Shown here: one piece after another, positions 23,730 through 31,199 of the stretch
Layout of the letters: the number at the start of each line of letters is the position of its first letter
Position numbering within the stretch: position 1 is the first letter of the stretch
Origin: Clostridiales bacterium
GTDB taxonomy: Bacteria > Bacillota > Clostridia > Oscillospirales > Oscillospiraceae
DNA length: 35,020 nucleotides
NCBI GenBank assembly: GCA_022764045.1
Contig: JALERU010000082.1
Location: 1 to 35,020, forward strand
Direction: 5' to 3'
Program-made: the position numbers and the translations under genes
The notes under the pieces: model-generated
The model's input: only the letters and a program-made list of their open reading frames with translations
What the model was told of the DNA's origin: nothing
Databases searched by the model: none

Positions 23730-24608
23730 TCAGGTTCGGGACCACAGGGGCATCCGGGTGGAGAAATCCACCGTAAGTTCCCCTTTGTCCTTCAGCCAGG
23801 CCAAATAGGAGCGCACGGTGCTTCCAACCAAGACATACTGGGAAAAATCCATGGTCAGGTTGTAGGCATCGAAGAGCTTTTGAAGCAGGGCTTCAAAGCC
23901 GATGGCCTCCTGGCACAGGGTGAGGATCTTCTCCGCGACCTCATGGGTTTTGTCAATGTTGTATTGGGCCAGCGGGGCGATGTGTTCCGTTGCCTCGGCG
24001 TGGGCGGGGACGAAGGATTTGGCCTGGAGGCCCTTGACCATTTCTAAGGTGTTCAAATAGGCCTCCACGTCGTAAATCACGCCAATCTGGTATTTCTCCA
24101 AGGTTTCCTTGCTGGAAAGGCAGTCAGCCAGGTAGATGACGCCGTCGTCGGTTTCAAAGCCCACCATATCAAAAAAGTGACCGGGAAGGGGAATGGACTT
24201 CAGACCCTCGGGTAAAACGCGGTCCGTCAGGTATTCCGCCGGGCTCTCCTGGGCCATGAGAAACTTGTGCCGCAGATCTTTGGGCGGGAAGCCGCCATAG
24301 AGGAAGGAGGGCTCCAGCAGGGGATGGCGGGTAAAGGCGCAGTCGATGCCCGGGGCGTAGATGGCGCAGCCCGTCTGCTTTTGAAGGTATTTGTTGCCCC
24401 CGATATGGTCGGCATTGGAGTGGGTATTTAGAATGGCCTTGAGGGTCCAGCCCTGCTTCTCCAAAAGCTGCCGGACCTTTCGCCCCGCGTCCTTGTCGTT
24501 CCCGCTGTCGATGAGATAGGCTTGGTTTCCTTCTGTGAGATAAAAGCCCATTTTTACAGGGGCATTGATGTAATAGCTTTTGGGGCCCACTTGAATCAGT
24601 TCATACAT
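23730..24608 (-). CDS. Metallo-beta-lactamase-fold hydrolase
   Basis: This 292-residue MBL-fold enzyme has the first metal motif HSNADHIGG at H63, N65, D67, H68. The second His of the usual HxHxDH is replaced by Asn, a variant seen in one branch of the superfamily. Further ligands may be in LPGHFFDMVGF, the Asp of YLADCL, and VPAHAEATEH. The C-terminal 60 residues look like a helical, DNA-binding-like or dimer extension. ATG 24608 (MYELIQVG) is chosen; in-frame sequence before it overlaps the promoter. True beta-lactamase activity is not expected, because no secretion signal is present. It is divergent from the M56/BlaI operon, with only 141 bp between starts. Confidence 0.85.
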   Translation of the reverse strand: MYELIQVGPKSYYINAPVKMGFYLTEGNQAYLIDSGNDKDAGRKVRQLLEKQGWTLKAILNTHSNADHIGGNKYLQKQTGCAIYAPGIDCAFTRHPLLEPSFLYGGFPPKDLRHKFLMAQESPAEYLTDRVLPEGLKSIPLPGHFFDMVGFETDDGVIYLADCLSSKETLEKYQIGVIYDVEAYLNTLEMVKGLQAKSFVPAHAEATEHIAPLAQYNIDKTHEVAEKILTLCQEAIGFEALLQKLFDAYNLTMDFSQYVLVGSTVRSYLAWLKDKGELTVDFSTRMPLWSRT

Positions 24609-24641
24609 GGCGGCTCCGTCCTTTCCGTTTGGATTTTCTTT

Positions 24642-24670
24642 ATTATAGCAGAAGATTGTCCAGTTGTCAT
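24642..24670 (-). promoter_or_regulatory. Promoter of the MBL gene
   Basis: On the minus strand, ATGACA (24670-24665), a 17-bp spacer and TATAAT (24647-24642). BlaI operator 1 begins 19 bp upstream of this -35, so direct repression of the MBL gene is not obvious. Confidence 0.72.
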
Positions 24671-24679
24671 GGAAAAGCG

Positions 24680-24708
24680 TTGACAGCGTTCTACACCTGT
24701 AGTACAAT
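24680..24708 (+). promoter_or_regulatory. Promoter of the M56-blaI-M56 operon
   Basis: -35 TTGACA (24680-24685), a 17-bp spacer and -10 TACAAT (24703-24708). The spacer contains BlaI operator 1. Confidence 0.87.
24689..24704 (+). promoter_or_regulatory. BlaI-type operator 1
   Basis: TTCTACA-CC-TGTAGTA is an inverted repeat around the BlaI/MecI/CopY core TACA-NN-TGTA, set between -35 and -10. Confidence 0.82.
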
Positions 24709-24722
24709 GGGGACAGAAGATG

Positions 24723-24738
24723 TTCTACAACTGTAGAA
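24723..24738 (+). promoter_or_regulatory. BlaI-type operator 2
   Basis: TTCTACA-AC-TGTAGAA is a perfect 7-2-7 inverted repeat. It lies 34 bp from operator 1 (centre to centre) and ends at the ribosome binding site of the first M56 gene. Confidence 0.85.
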
Positions 24739-24749
24739 AGGAGCGCGCC

Positions 24750-26858
24750 ATGACGAATCTATGGGGCTTTTTGCTTCAGACCTCTTATATTACCCTGGTG
24801 GGCGGACTGCTGCTGCTGGTCAAGTGGCTGCTGCGGGATAAACTTCCGCCCCGGTGGCAGTATCTTGTGTGGGTCATCCTGGCAGTTCGGATCGTGATCC
24901 CAGTGAACACCACAGGGAATATTGTCCTGCTGCCCCTGCCTCTGTGGGTGGAGACCGTGAAAACCGTGGTGGAGCAGGGCCTTTCCTCCGCCTATACTTC
25001 CTTTTATGAGGTGATTCGGATCACCACCCCGATCCCATGGCTCAGGGGGCGGCCTGTGAGCGTGACCGATTGGCTGTTTGTCTTTTATGTGGCCGGCGTG
25101 GCGGCGGCTTTGGCGCGGTATCTGGTTTCCTATCTCAGGCTGCGCCGCCTCCTTCGGCAGGGAATGCCTGGGGGAGATGAGATTGTAGAACAGGTGTGGG
25201 TGGTGGGCGCGCGGTATCGTCTCCCGGTATTTCCTGTGGTGGTTTTATCCGGGCTGCCATCCCCGATGGTTTGCGGGGTGCTTCGTCCTGTGCTGGTTCT
25301 TCCGGCGGGGGAGAGGCTTGACGACCATGTGATTCTCCATGAGCTTCTTCATGTGAAGCATTTTGACGCCTTGCAAAATGTGTTCTGGAGCTTCTGCCGG
25401 GCCCTGCATTGGTGCAATCCTGTGATCCAGTGGATGCTGAATCGGGTAGGGAACGATCTGGAAGCCCTCTGCGATCAGCGGGTGCTGGAGCGGCTGGAAG
25501 GGGAGGAACGGCGGCGGTATGGCATTGCCCTTTTGGCCATGGCAAACGACCGATACCCCAGGGCGCCGGGGACCACCTCCATCTCCAACGGGGGCAGGAA
25601 CATTAGCCGCCGCATTGAAGCCATCGTGCGCTTTCAGCGGTATCCCAAGGGAATGGTTCTGGCTTCGGTCTGTGTGACGCTGCTCCTTCTCAGTGCCACC
25701 ATGACGGGGACTGCCGCCCAGGAGATCAAGTCTGTGGAAAATTGGGACCATGCCAGTGGGTGGGATCGTGCTGAGGCGCTGGCATCCCTTCGGCTGACCC
25801 ATTGCTCCACGGTGGCCGGGGCCCTGGATACCTATGCCAAGGGGATGATCACCGGGGAGAAAAGCTATCTGGCCATCGCTTCGCCAAAGGAAACCCGGGC
25901 GTTGCTGGAGCAAGAGATCTCCCAGGCCTTTGACCAGGGCAGTCCACCCGCGCCAGAGGAATTTGGCAAAGAGCTTATGGTTTATGACATGGAGGAAGGG
26001 GGAGATATCCTTTCCATCCATTCCACAGGAAGGGTGGCAGACATTTCTTTGCTGGGACATGTTAAAAGCTATGTCATCCACAACCTGCGAGAAGAGCCAA
26101 ATGGCACGATGACAGCGCAAATCGCCTTTTCCATCCAGAATCTCCAGGACTTCTCTTCTCCCGAACTAATGGGATGGCGCGAGGACTTGTCGGGTCTTCC
26201 GGGGGTAGCCTGGTATGGGGTTCGCCTCACCCAAGAGGAGGGCTGGGTGGTGGAGTGCACCGGCCCACGGATCCTTTATCTGGGCGCCATTGCGGAAGGG
26301 AAGATGTACACTGGCGATTTGGCGATCTATCCTGCCGGATACACCCAGCAGGCCGTGGGGGAGTATGGCACCGTAACAAGAAAAGTCATGGCCGTATACA
26401 CCGTTGCGCAGGATGCGCCCCAGGATGCGTGGGGCTCTTTGTTCGGGTTCTTTGGGCCAACGCTCTCCTCCGCCCCCAATCCCCACGGCGCCTTTGGCAG
26501 GGTGATGGAAGACAGCATAACCACTTGTGAATTTGACCTCCCCAAGGAAACCGAGAAAATTGGCGTGGAAGTCGGCTTGCAGGTGGCGAACAAGAAAAAG
26601 CTGGGCCCAATGCCCTCCTTTCTGGAGAGCATGCCAAAGGGAGACTGCGGCTGGGGCACAGAATTTGGCGGGACCCAGGGGAATGCCGTCAGGATGACCT
26701 GTGGAGAGGATTGGACCGGGCGGGTTTCTACGGATGGATGGCACTTTTATGAGCCAGATGAATATGACGGGATGGAATTCGCCACCCAAATCTGGTGGAA
26801 CGGCGAGCCCGTGGAGACGTTACTCCTAAAAGATATCCCAATGAAGGAAGGGGAATGA
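24750..26858 (+). CDS. BlaR1-like M56 membrane metalloprotease, first copy
   Basis: This 702-residue membrane protease of peptidase family M56 has N-terminal helices at about 9-28, 36-53 and 105-125. The zinc motif is HELLH at 197-201 with third ligand E238 in GNDLEALCD. A fourth helix lies at about 301-320, then an extracytoplasmic domain of about 380 residues follows. In BlaR1 the last part is a penicillin-binding domain; here I see no SxxK/SxN/KTG set, so the sensed signal differs. A shared motif THCSTVAGALDTYAKGM follows the last helix. ATG 24750 lies 6 nt after AAAGGAG. The family cleaves its paired BlaI repressor; the repressor gene overlaps the end of this one. Confidence 0.88.
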   Translation: MTNLWGFLLQTSYITLVGGLLLLVKWLLRDKLPPRWQYLVWVILAVRIVIPVNTTGNIVLLPLPLWVETVKTVVEQGLSSAYTSFYEVIRITTPIPWLRGRPVSVTDWLFVFYVAGVAAALARYLVSYLRLRRLLRQGMPGGDEIVEQVWVVGARYRLPVFPVVVLSGLPSPMVCGVLRPVLVLPAGERLDDHVILHELLHVKHFDALQNVFWSFCRALHWCNPVIQWMLNRVGNDLEALCDQRVLERLEGEERRRYGIALLAMANDRYPRAPGTTSISNGGRNISRRIEAIVRFQRYPKGMVLASVCVTLLLLSATMTGTAAQEIKSVENWDHASGWDRAEALASLRLTHCSTVAGALDTYAKGMITGEKSYLAIASPKETRALLEQEISQAFDQGSPPAPEEFGKELMVYDMEEGGDILSIHSTGRVADISLLGHVKSYVIHNLREEPNGTMTAQIAFSIQNLQDFSSPELMGWREDLSGLPGVAWYGVRLTQEEGWVVECTGPRILYLGAIAEGKMYTGDLAIYPAGYTQQAVGEYGTVTRKVMAVYTVAQDAPQDAWGSLFGFFGPTLSSAPNPHGAFGRVMEDSITTCEFDLPKETEKIGVEVGLQVANKKKLGPMPSFLESMPKGDCGWGTEFGGTQGNAVRMTCGEDWTGRVSTDGWHFYEPDEYDGMEFATQIWWNGEPVETLLLKDIPMKEGE

Positions 26859-27226
26859 ACATGGTAAAGCTGACAGAAAATGAATGGGCCATTCTAAATA
26901 TCCTATGGGAGGGGGAGGGCCTCACTCTGGGGGAGATTGTCTCCGCCTTGGCTCCTCTCCACGCCTGGCGGCGGAACACCGTCCATACCTACCTCACCCG
27001 CATGGAATCCAAGGGACTGGTGTCCATTTCACGGGAACAGGAGCCCCACCGCTACGCCGCAGCGGTGAACCGGGAGGACTGCGCCCGCCAGGCGCGCAAT
27101 CAGCTTCTGGACCGGGTCTACGGCGGGGCCGCCGGGGATCTCATCGCGGCGTTCCTGAAAGAGAGCCAGATCACCTCCCAGGAGCGGGAACGCCTGCGAA
27201 AGCTCCTGGATGACATGGAGGTGTGA
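26855..27226 (+). CDS. BlaI/MecI-family repressor
   Basis: This 123-residue winged-helix repressor (MNMVKLTENEWAILNILWEGEGLTLGEIV) has recognition helix region WRRNTVHTYLTRMESKGLVSISREQ, followed by a C-terminal dimer helix domain. BlaI proteins bind TACA-NN-TGTA operators as dimers and are inactivated by cleavage in the C-terminal part. The start overlaps the stop of the first M56 gene (ATGA), with GGAAGGGG just upstream; ATG 26861 is an alternative. It lies between two M56 sensors. Its own operators are at 24689-24738, so the operon is autoregulated. Confidence 0.9.
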   Translation: MNMVKLTENEWAILNILWEGEGLTLGEIVSALAPLHAWRRNTVHTYLTRMESKGLVSISREQEPHRYAAAVNREDCARQARNQLLDRVYGGAAGDLIAAFLKESQITSQERERLRKLLDDMEV

Positions 27227-27227
27227 G

Positions 27228-29297
27228 ATGACAAACCTATGGAGTTTCCTGTTGCAAACCCTTTCTGTGACGCTAGCAGGGGTCCTGGTGCTGACAGTGA
27301 AAACCCTCTTAAAGGATAAGCTGACCCCACGCTGGCAATATTTCGTGTGGTCTGTGCTGGCCCTTCGCCTTTTGCTGCCGGTGCCAACAAGAGGAAACTA
27401 TGTGCTTCTTCCCCTCCCTGTCTGGGTCGAGACCTGCAAAAACTGGGTGGAGGGGAAACTTTCCTCGGCCTATCTCTCCTTTTATCAGGCGGTGGATGTG
27501 ACCGCTCCGATCCCCTGGCTCAAGGGGCTGCCGGTGAGTGTGACCGATTGGTTGTTCTTTCTGTATGTCCTCGGCGTTGTGTTGATCCTGGTGCGGTATT
27601 TGATATCCTATGGGTGGCTGCGGGGCCTTCTTCGCCGGGGTGTGCCGGCCTCCAAAGAGATCCTGGCGCGGGTCGCGTCGGTGGGGGAGCGCTATGGGCT
27701 GACACCCTGCGGCGTGGTGGTTTTGGACAACCTGCCCTCGCCCATGGTTTGCGGTGTGTTTCGGCCCGTGCTGGCGCTGCCCCGAGGCGAGGCGCCAGAT
27801 GACCACGTGATCCTCCACGAGCTGCTCCATGTGAAGCACTGGGACGCCCTGCAAAACGTCTTCTGGTGCGTCTGCCGGGCCCTCCACTGGTGCAATCCGG
27901 CGGTTCAATTTCTGCTCAACCGGGTGGGGAACGATCTGGAATCCCTTTGCGATCAACGGGTGCTGGAACGGCTGGAGGGGGAGGCGCGGAGAAGCTACGG
28001 CGTTTCCCTCCTTGCTATGGCCAATGACCGCTACTCCCGGGCGCCTGGCACCACCTGTGTCTCCAACGGTGGCAAAAACATTGCCCGGCGGATCGAGTCC
28101 ATTGTGCGTTTTCGGTCCTATCCCAAGGGAATGGCCCTGGCCTCATTCTGCGTGACGGTGCTCCTGCTGGGTGCCTGCCTAATGGGAACGGTGGGGCCGG
28201 AGCTGGCTTACACCAGCTCGTCCCTGGGCACTGTGGAGGAGCGGATCGCCACAGGCCGCCTGACCCGCTGCACTACGGTGGCCGGGGCGCTGGACACCTA
28301 TGCCAAGGGGATCATCAAAGGAAATGACATGTATCTTATGATGGCCTCACCCTTAGAGCAGCGAAATGTACTGGAGGACCGCATCCGTGAAAATGGACAA
28401 GTCTTCTATTTTGCTCCCGGCAAGGAAGAGGTTATGGTATATTCGGTCCTGAACCCATACAATGCGCCCGCAGAAGGGAGAAAGCAGGCAGTAGAGTATA
28501 GCTTGTCCCAGGAAGAATATTATGTGTATAACCTGGACAAGCAGGTGGATGGCTCCTATCACGCGTTTCTGGCCTTTTTGACCACCCAGCACAGCGAGAG
28601 CACCGGGATTGGACAGGATGTCCTGGGCTATCCCGTGAAGGTTTATTGGGAAAATGGATATGTAGTGGAACCCACGGGAGAAAAACGGCTCTATCTTCTC
28701 AGCACAGAGGAATACGCCTATACGTTTTATGCCCCCTCCTCCGTCCCATTCCTGCCGGCTAAGACACAGTACTATGCCGAGGGAGAAAGCGGCACGGTGA
28801 GGGTAGATGAATACAGTCTCCACGAAGTGGAAAACACGATGGAAACAGAGGGACACTGGTCTTTTGGAATGGGTGGACATAGCTTCGACTCCGTCCCAAA
28901 GCCCGGCGCGGAATTTGAGTTTGAACAGGAATCCTGTGTGACGAGATACCGGTTTGGAGGGAGTGAGGAAGCGCGTCAAGCATTATATACCCTGGGTATA
29001 GAGTCCATGCCCCTGACCCAAGACACGCCGTCGGCGGACGCTGCGGCCTTTGACGCCATGTCGGGAAATGCGTCCAACCGCTACTGGGTGGGCAGTGAAT
29101 TCGGCGGCAGCTCGAACCGGGGCTTTTGGAGGTATCTGGAGATCAGCGATTCATGGGACGGAACCGTAACTGACAATGGCAGCGGCAATCCCTTCCACCC
29201 GGAAAACCCCTGTACTGGCTTCGCTGTCCGCATCCTCTGGAACGGAGAAGAAAAAGAGATTCTCACCCTAAAGGAGGTGGCAGACCGTGAACCGTAA
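27228..29297 (+). CDS. BlaR1-like M56 membrane metalloprotease, second copy
   Basis: This 689-residue paralogue of the first M56 protein has the same topology, with HELLH at 197-201 and GNDLESLCD following. The two share long near-identical stretches in the protease half (for example NDLE-LCDQRVLERLEGE), and both have a TxCxTVAGALDTYAKG motif after the fourth helix. The extracytoplasmic domains then diverge strongly, although both end with a W(GV)-EFGG segment and I-WNGE-E-L-LK. This suggests duplication followed by change of the sensor. ATG 27228 comes 1 bp after the blaI stop, with GGAGGTG upstream. It overlaps the next gene by 11 bp. Confidence 0.88.
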   Translation: MTNLWSFLLQTLSVTLAGVLVLTVKTLLKDKLTPRWQYFVWSVLALRLLLPVPTRGNYVLLPLPVWVETCKNWVEGKLSSAYLSFYQAVDVTAPIPWLKGLPVSVTDWLFFLYVLGVVLILVRYLISYGWLRGLLRRGVPASKEILARVASVGERYGLTPCGVVVLDNLPSPMVCGVFRPVLALPRGEAPDDHVILHELLHVKHWDALQNVFWCVCRALHWCNPAVQFLLNRVGNDLESLCDQRVLERLEGEARRSYGVSLLAMANDRYSRAPGTTCVSNGGKNIARRIESIVRFRSYPKGMALASFCVTVLLLGACLMGTVGPELAYTSSSLGTVEERIATGRLTRCTTVAGALDTYAKGIIKGNDMYLMMASPLEQRNVLEDRIRENGQVFYFAPGKEEVMVYSVLNPYNAPAEGRKQAVEYSLSQEEYYVYNLDKQVDGSYHAFLAFLTTQHSESTGIGQDVLGYPVKVYWENGYVVEPTGEKRLYLLSTEEYAYTFYAPSSVPFLPAKTQYYAEGESGTVRVDEYSLHEVENTMETEGHWSFGMGGHSFDSVPKPGAEFEFEQESCVTRYRFGGSEEARQALYTLGIESMPLTQDTPSADAAAFDAMSGNASNRYWVGSEFGGSSNRGFWRYLEISDSWDGTVTDNGSGNPFHPENPCTGFAVRILWNGEEKEILTLKEVADREP

Positions 29298-29844
29298 AGA
29301 CATCGCGTGGGGGATCAACCTGGTGGCCTGGGGCTACCTGTTTCTCTATCTGAATCTCAATTTGCTTTCCATTGACGTGCTGCCCAATTGGCTTGCGTAT
29401 ATATTCATGGTCAAGGCCATCGGCGGTTTGAGTGGTGAGCTCCCTTCCCTCAAGCTCCTCCGGCCATTGGGAATCCTGCTGGGACTTTGGTCGGCCGTCG
29501 TCTGGGGCCTGAGCGCCCTTGGGATGAGCATGGAGCACTACCTGCTCCATGTCCTCCAGCTGATCGCCACTGTTTTGGAGATCTATTTCCATTTCCAGTT
29601 GCTCACAGACTTAGCGGAGCTTGCCGGCCGGGCGGAGCTTCCCCATCGGGGAAAGATTTTGCGGCTGCGCACTGTTCGCACCGTCTTGGCCACGGTGACC
29701 GCTCTGCCGATTTTGTGGACTGGGAATCTTTATCTGGTTATGGCCCTTGCGATCGTGGGAGTTGTTGTAGGAATTTGGATCTGCGCGGTCCTCTTTGGCC
29801 TGGAAAAGGCCCTGAAACAAGGACCTTCTCTGGTAGAACCATAA
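29287..29844 (+). CDS. Membrane protein of unknown function in the M56 operon
   Basis: This 185-residue hydrophobic protein has about five or six predicted helices (roughly 8-27, 33-51, 55-78, 83-108, 128-170). I do not recognise a family motif. It starts at GTG 29287 behind AAAGGAGG, within the end of the second M56 gene, so it is translationally coupled and part of the operon. It may be the effector or a partner of the M56 sensors, as it is the only non-regulatory gene in the operon. Confidence 0.72.
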   Translation: MNRKDIAWGINLVAWGYLFLYLNLNLLSIDVLPNWLAYIFMVKAIGGLSGELPSLKLLRPLGILLGLWSAVVWGLSALGMSMEHYLLHVLQLIATVLEIYFHFQLLTDLAELAGRAELPHRGKILRLRTVRTVLATVTALPILWTGNLYLVMALAIVGVVVGIWICAVLFGLEKALKQGPSLVEP

Positions 29845-29861
29845 AAAGACGAATACAAGGA

Positions 29862-29900
29862 AGAAAGCGAGGCATTCTTTTCACGAATGCCTCGCTTTCT
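29862..29900. terminator. Terminator between M56 operon and trx gene
   Basis: A perfect 16-bp stem (29862-29877 with 29885-29900) has a 7-nt loop. The stem itself carries the T-rich ends, so it can work in both directions between the convergent genes. Confidence 0.75.
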
Positions 29901-29917
29901 ATATAGTAAGAGGAGGA

Positions 29918-30226
29918 TCACTTCAAAAAGTCTTCCAGCTCCGCTTTGGACTTCACGCCAACAGACATGTCCACCGGCTCGCCGTCCCGGAAGAGCAGCA
30001 GGGTGGGAATGGCAGAGATGCGGTACCGCTGGGCCAGTTCAGGGACCTCGTCCACATTGACCTTGCCAAAGGAAATCTCAGGATGCTCCTGGGCCAGTTC
30101 TTCCACCACAGGAGAGAGCATGGTGCAGGGGCCACACCAACTGGCCCAAAAGTCCAGCAACACGGGGGCAGAGGACTGGGTCACCTGTTCTTCAAAATTT
30201 TCCTGGGTAATTGTATGGATCGACAT
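29918..30226 (-). CDS. trxA: Thioredoxin
   Basis: This 102-residue thioredoxin reduces protein disulfides in the cytoplasm. It has the active site WASWCGPC (C31, C34), the buried Asp in LLDFW and cis-Pro in SAIPTLLLF. ATG 30226 is chosen over an upstream GTG because AAAGGAG lies 8 nt before it. It is transcribed alone, convergent with the M56 operon. Confidence 0.95.
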   Translation of the reverse strand: MSIHTITQENFEEQVTQSSAPVLLDFWASWCGPCTMLSPVVEELAQEHPEISFGKVNVDEVPELAQRYRISAIPTLLLFRDGEPVDMSVGVKSKAELEDFLK

Positions 30227-30235
30227 ATTCAGCAC

Positions 30236-30465
30236 TCCTTTTGGGTTTCAATTCTTTTCTTGCTCATAGCATACCCCAAAAGGCCGGCTTTTACTGTGAT
30301 TAAAACACATTCTTTCTGAAAAAACGGCAGGAAGTCACTGTTTGTGTTCTATGTCCGATTTGAGGTCGCGGGCAGTGCGGTCCACTTTTTCTTGGGCGGG
30401 GATAAAAATTGTGGAAATAGAGACAGGCCGCAGGGGAATAGAGTAGAGCACAGGAGGTGCTGCCA
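30236..30465. other. Gene-free gap between trxA and sigK
   Basis: These 230 bp hold the divergent control regions of trxA and sigK. A possible trxA -10 (TATGCT on the minus strand near 30265-30270) has no clear -35. I find no convincing sigma-A or sigma-E promoter for sigK and no small gene. Confidence 0.5.
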
Positions 30466-31176
30466 ATGATTTCAGCAGGACTGTTGCTGCTGCTCAATAC
30501 CCTTTGCTTCCCCCTGCGCCTGGGAAACACTGGCTCCTTTCCTCGTCCCCTGAAAGCGGAAGAGGAGCGAGAATATTTAGAGCGGTTTGCCCAAGGGGAC
30601 CTGGAGGCGCGAAACAAGCTGGTGGAGCACAACCTCCGCCTTGTGTCCCATATTCTCAAGAAATATTATGTCCAGGCCAGCGATCAGGATGACCTCATTT
30701 CCATCGGCACCATCGGCCTGATCAAGGGGATCTCCACGTTTAAGCCGGATAAAAAGGTCCGCTTAGCCACCTACGCCAGCCGCTGTGTGGAAAATGAGAT
30801 ACTGATGCACTTCCGAAGCCAGCGGAAGTATCAGGGGGATGTTTCCCTATCTGACTCCATTGAGGGAGACGGCGAGGGAAACTCCCTGTCGCTGATGGAC
30901 GTGATCAGTGTGGACGACGACATGCTGGAAAATCTGGACGCCAGAGAGTCCTGCGCCAAGGTACGGCGCTGCGTCCAGAGCTGTCTCACTGAGCGGGAAG
31001 CGAAGGTCATTTCTCTGCGCTATGGCCTGGACGGAGACGGCCCTCGCACCCAGCGGGAAATTGCCGACGCCTGTGGGATCAGCCGGTCTTACGTCTCCCG
31101 GCTGGAGAAAAAAGCCCTGGGAAAGCTCCGGGAAGAGATGGAAAAAGGCCCAGAAAAAACGGCGGGAACCCCTTAA
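30466..31176 (+). CDS. sigK: Pro-sigma-K, late mother-cell sporulation sigma factor
   Basis: This 236-residue sigma-70 family factor has a hydrophobic N-terminal pro-sequence (MISAGLLLLLNTLCFPLRLGN), as removed from pro-SigK by the SpoIVFB protease. Region 2 reads GDLEARNKLVEHNLRLVSHI, then DLISIGTIGLIKGI and LATYASRCVENEILMHFRSQRKY. Region 4 has LTEREAKVISLRYGLDGDGPRTQREIADACGISRSYVSRLEKKAL. These match SigK most closely, with SigE as the near relative. ATG 30466 follows AGGAGG by 8 nt. The gene is whole and not split by a skin element. The 230 bp before it hold no gene, and I cannot define its promoter. It marks the organism as a likely spore former. Confidence 0.9.
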   Translation: MISAGLLLLLNTLCFPLRLGNTGSFPRPLKAEEEREYLERFAQGDLEARNKLVEHNLRLVSHILKKYYVQASDQDDLISIGTIGLIKGISTFKPDKKVRLATYASRCVENEILMHFRSQRKYQGDVSLSDSIEGDGEGNSLSLMDVISVDDDMLENLDARESCAKVRRCVQSCLTEREAKVISLRYGLDGDGPRTQREIADACGISRSYVSRLEKKALGKLREEMEKGPEKTAGTP

Positions 31177-31187
31177 AGGGGTTCCCG
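31154..31187 (-). terminator. Terminator of purA, overlapping the end of sigK
   Basis: A 10-bp stem CGGGAACCCC / GGGGTTCCCG (31163-31172 with 31178-31187) is followed on the minus strand by six T residues (31159-31154). The sigK stop codon (31174-31176) lies in its loop. Confidence 0.83.
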
Positions 31188-31199
31188 TAGATCATGTGG

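Noticed and set aside
23730-24608. Beta-lactamase next to BlaR1/BlaI as a classic bla locus
   Set aside because: The MBL-fold protein has no export signal and a variant metal motif, and the M56 proteins lack a penicillin-binding domain.
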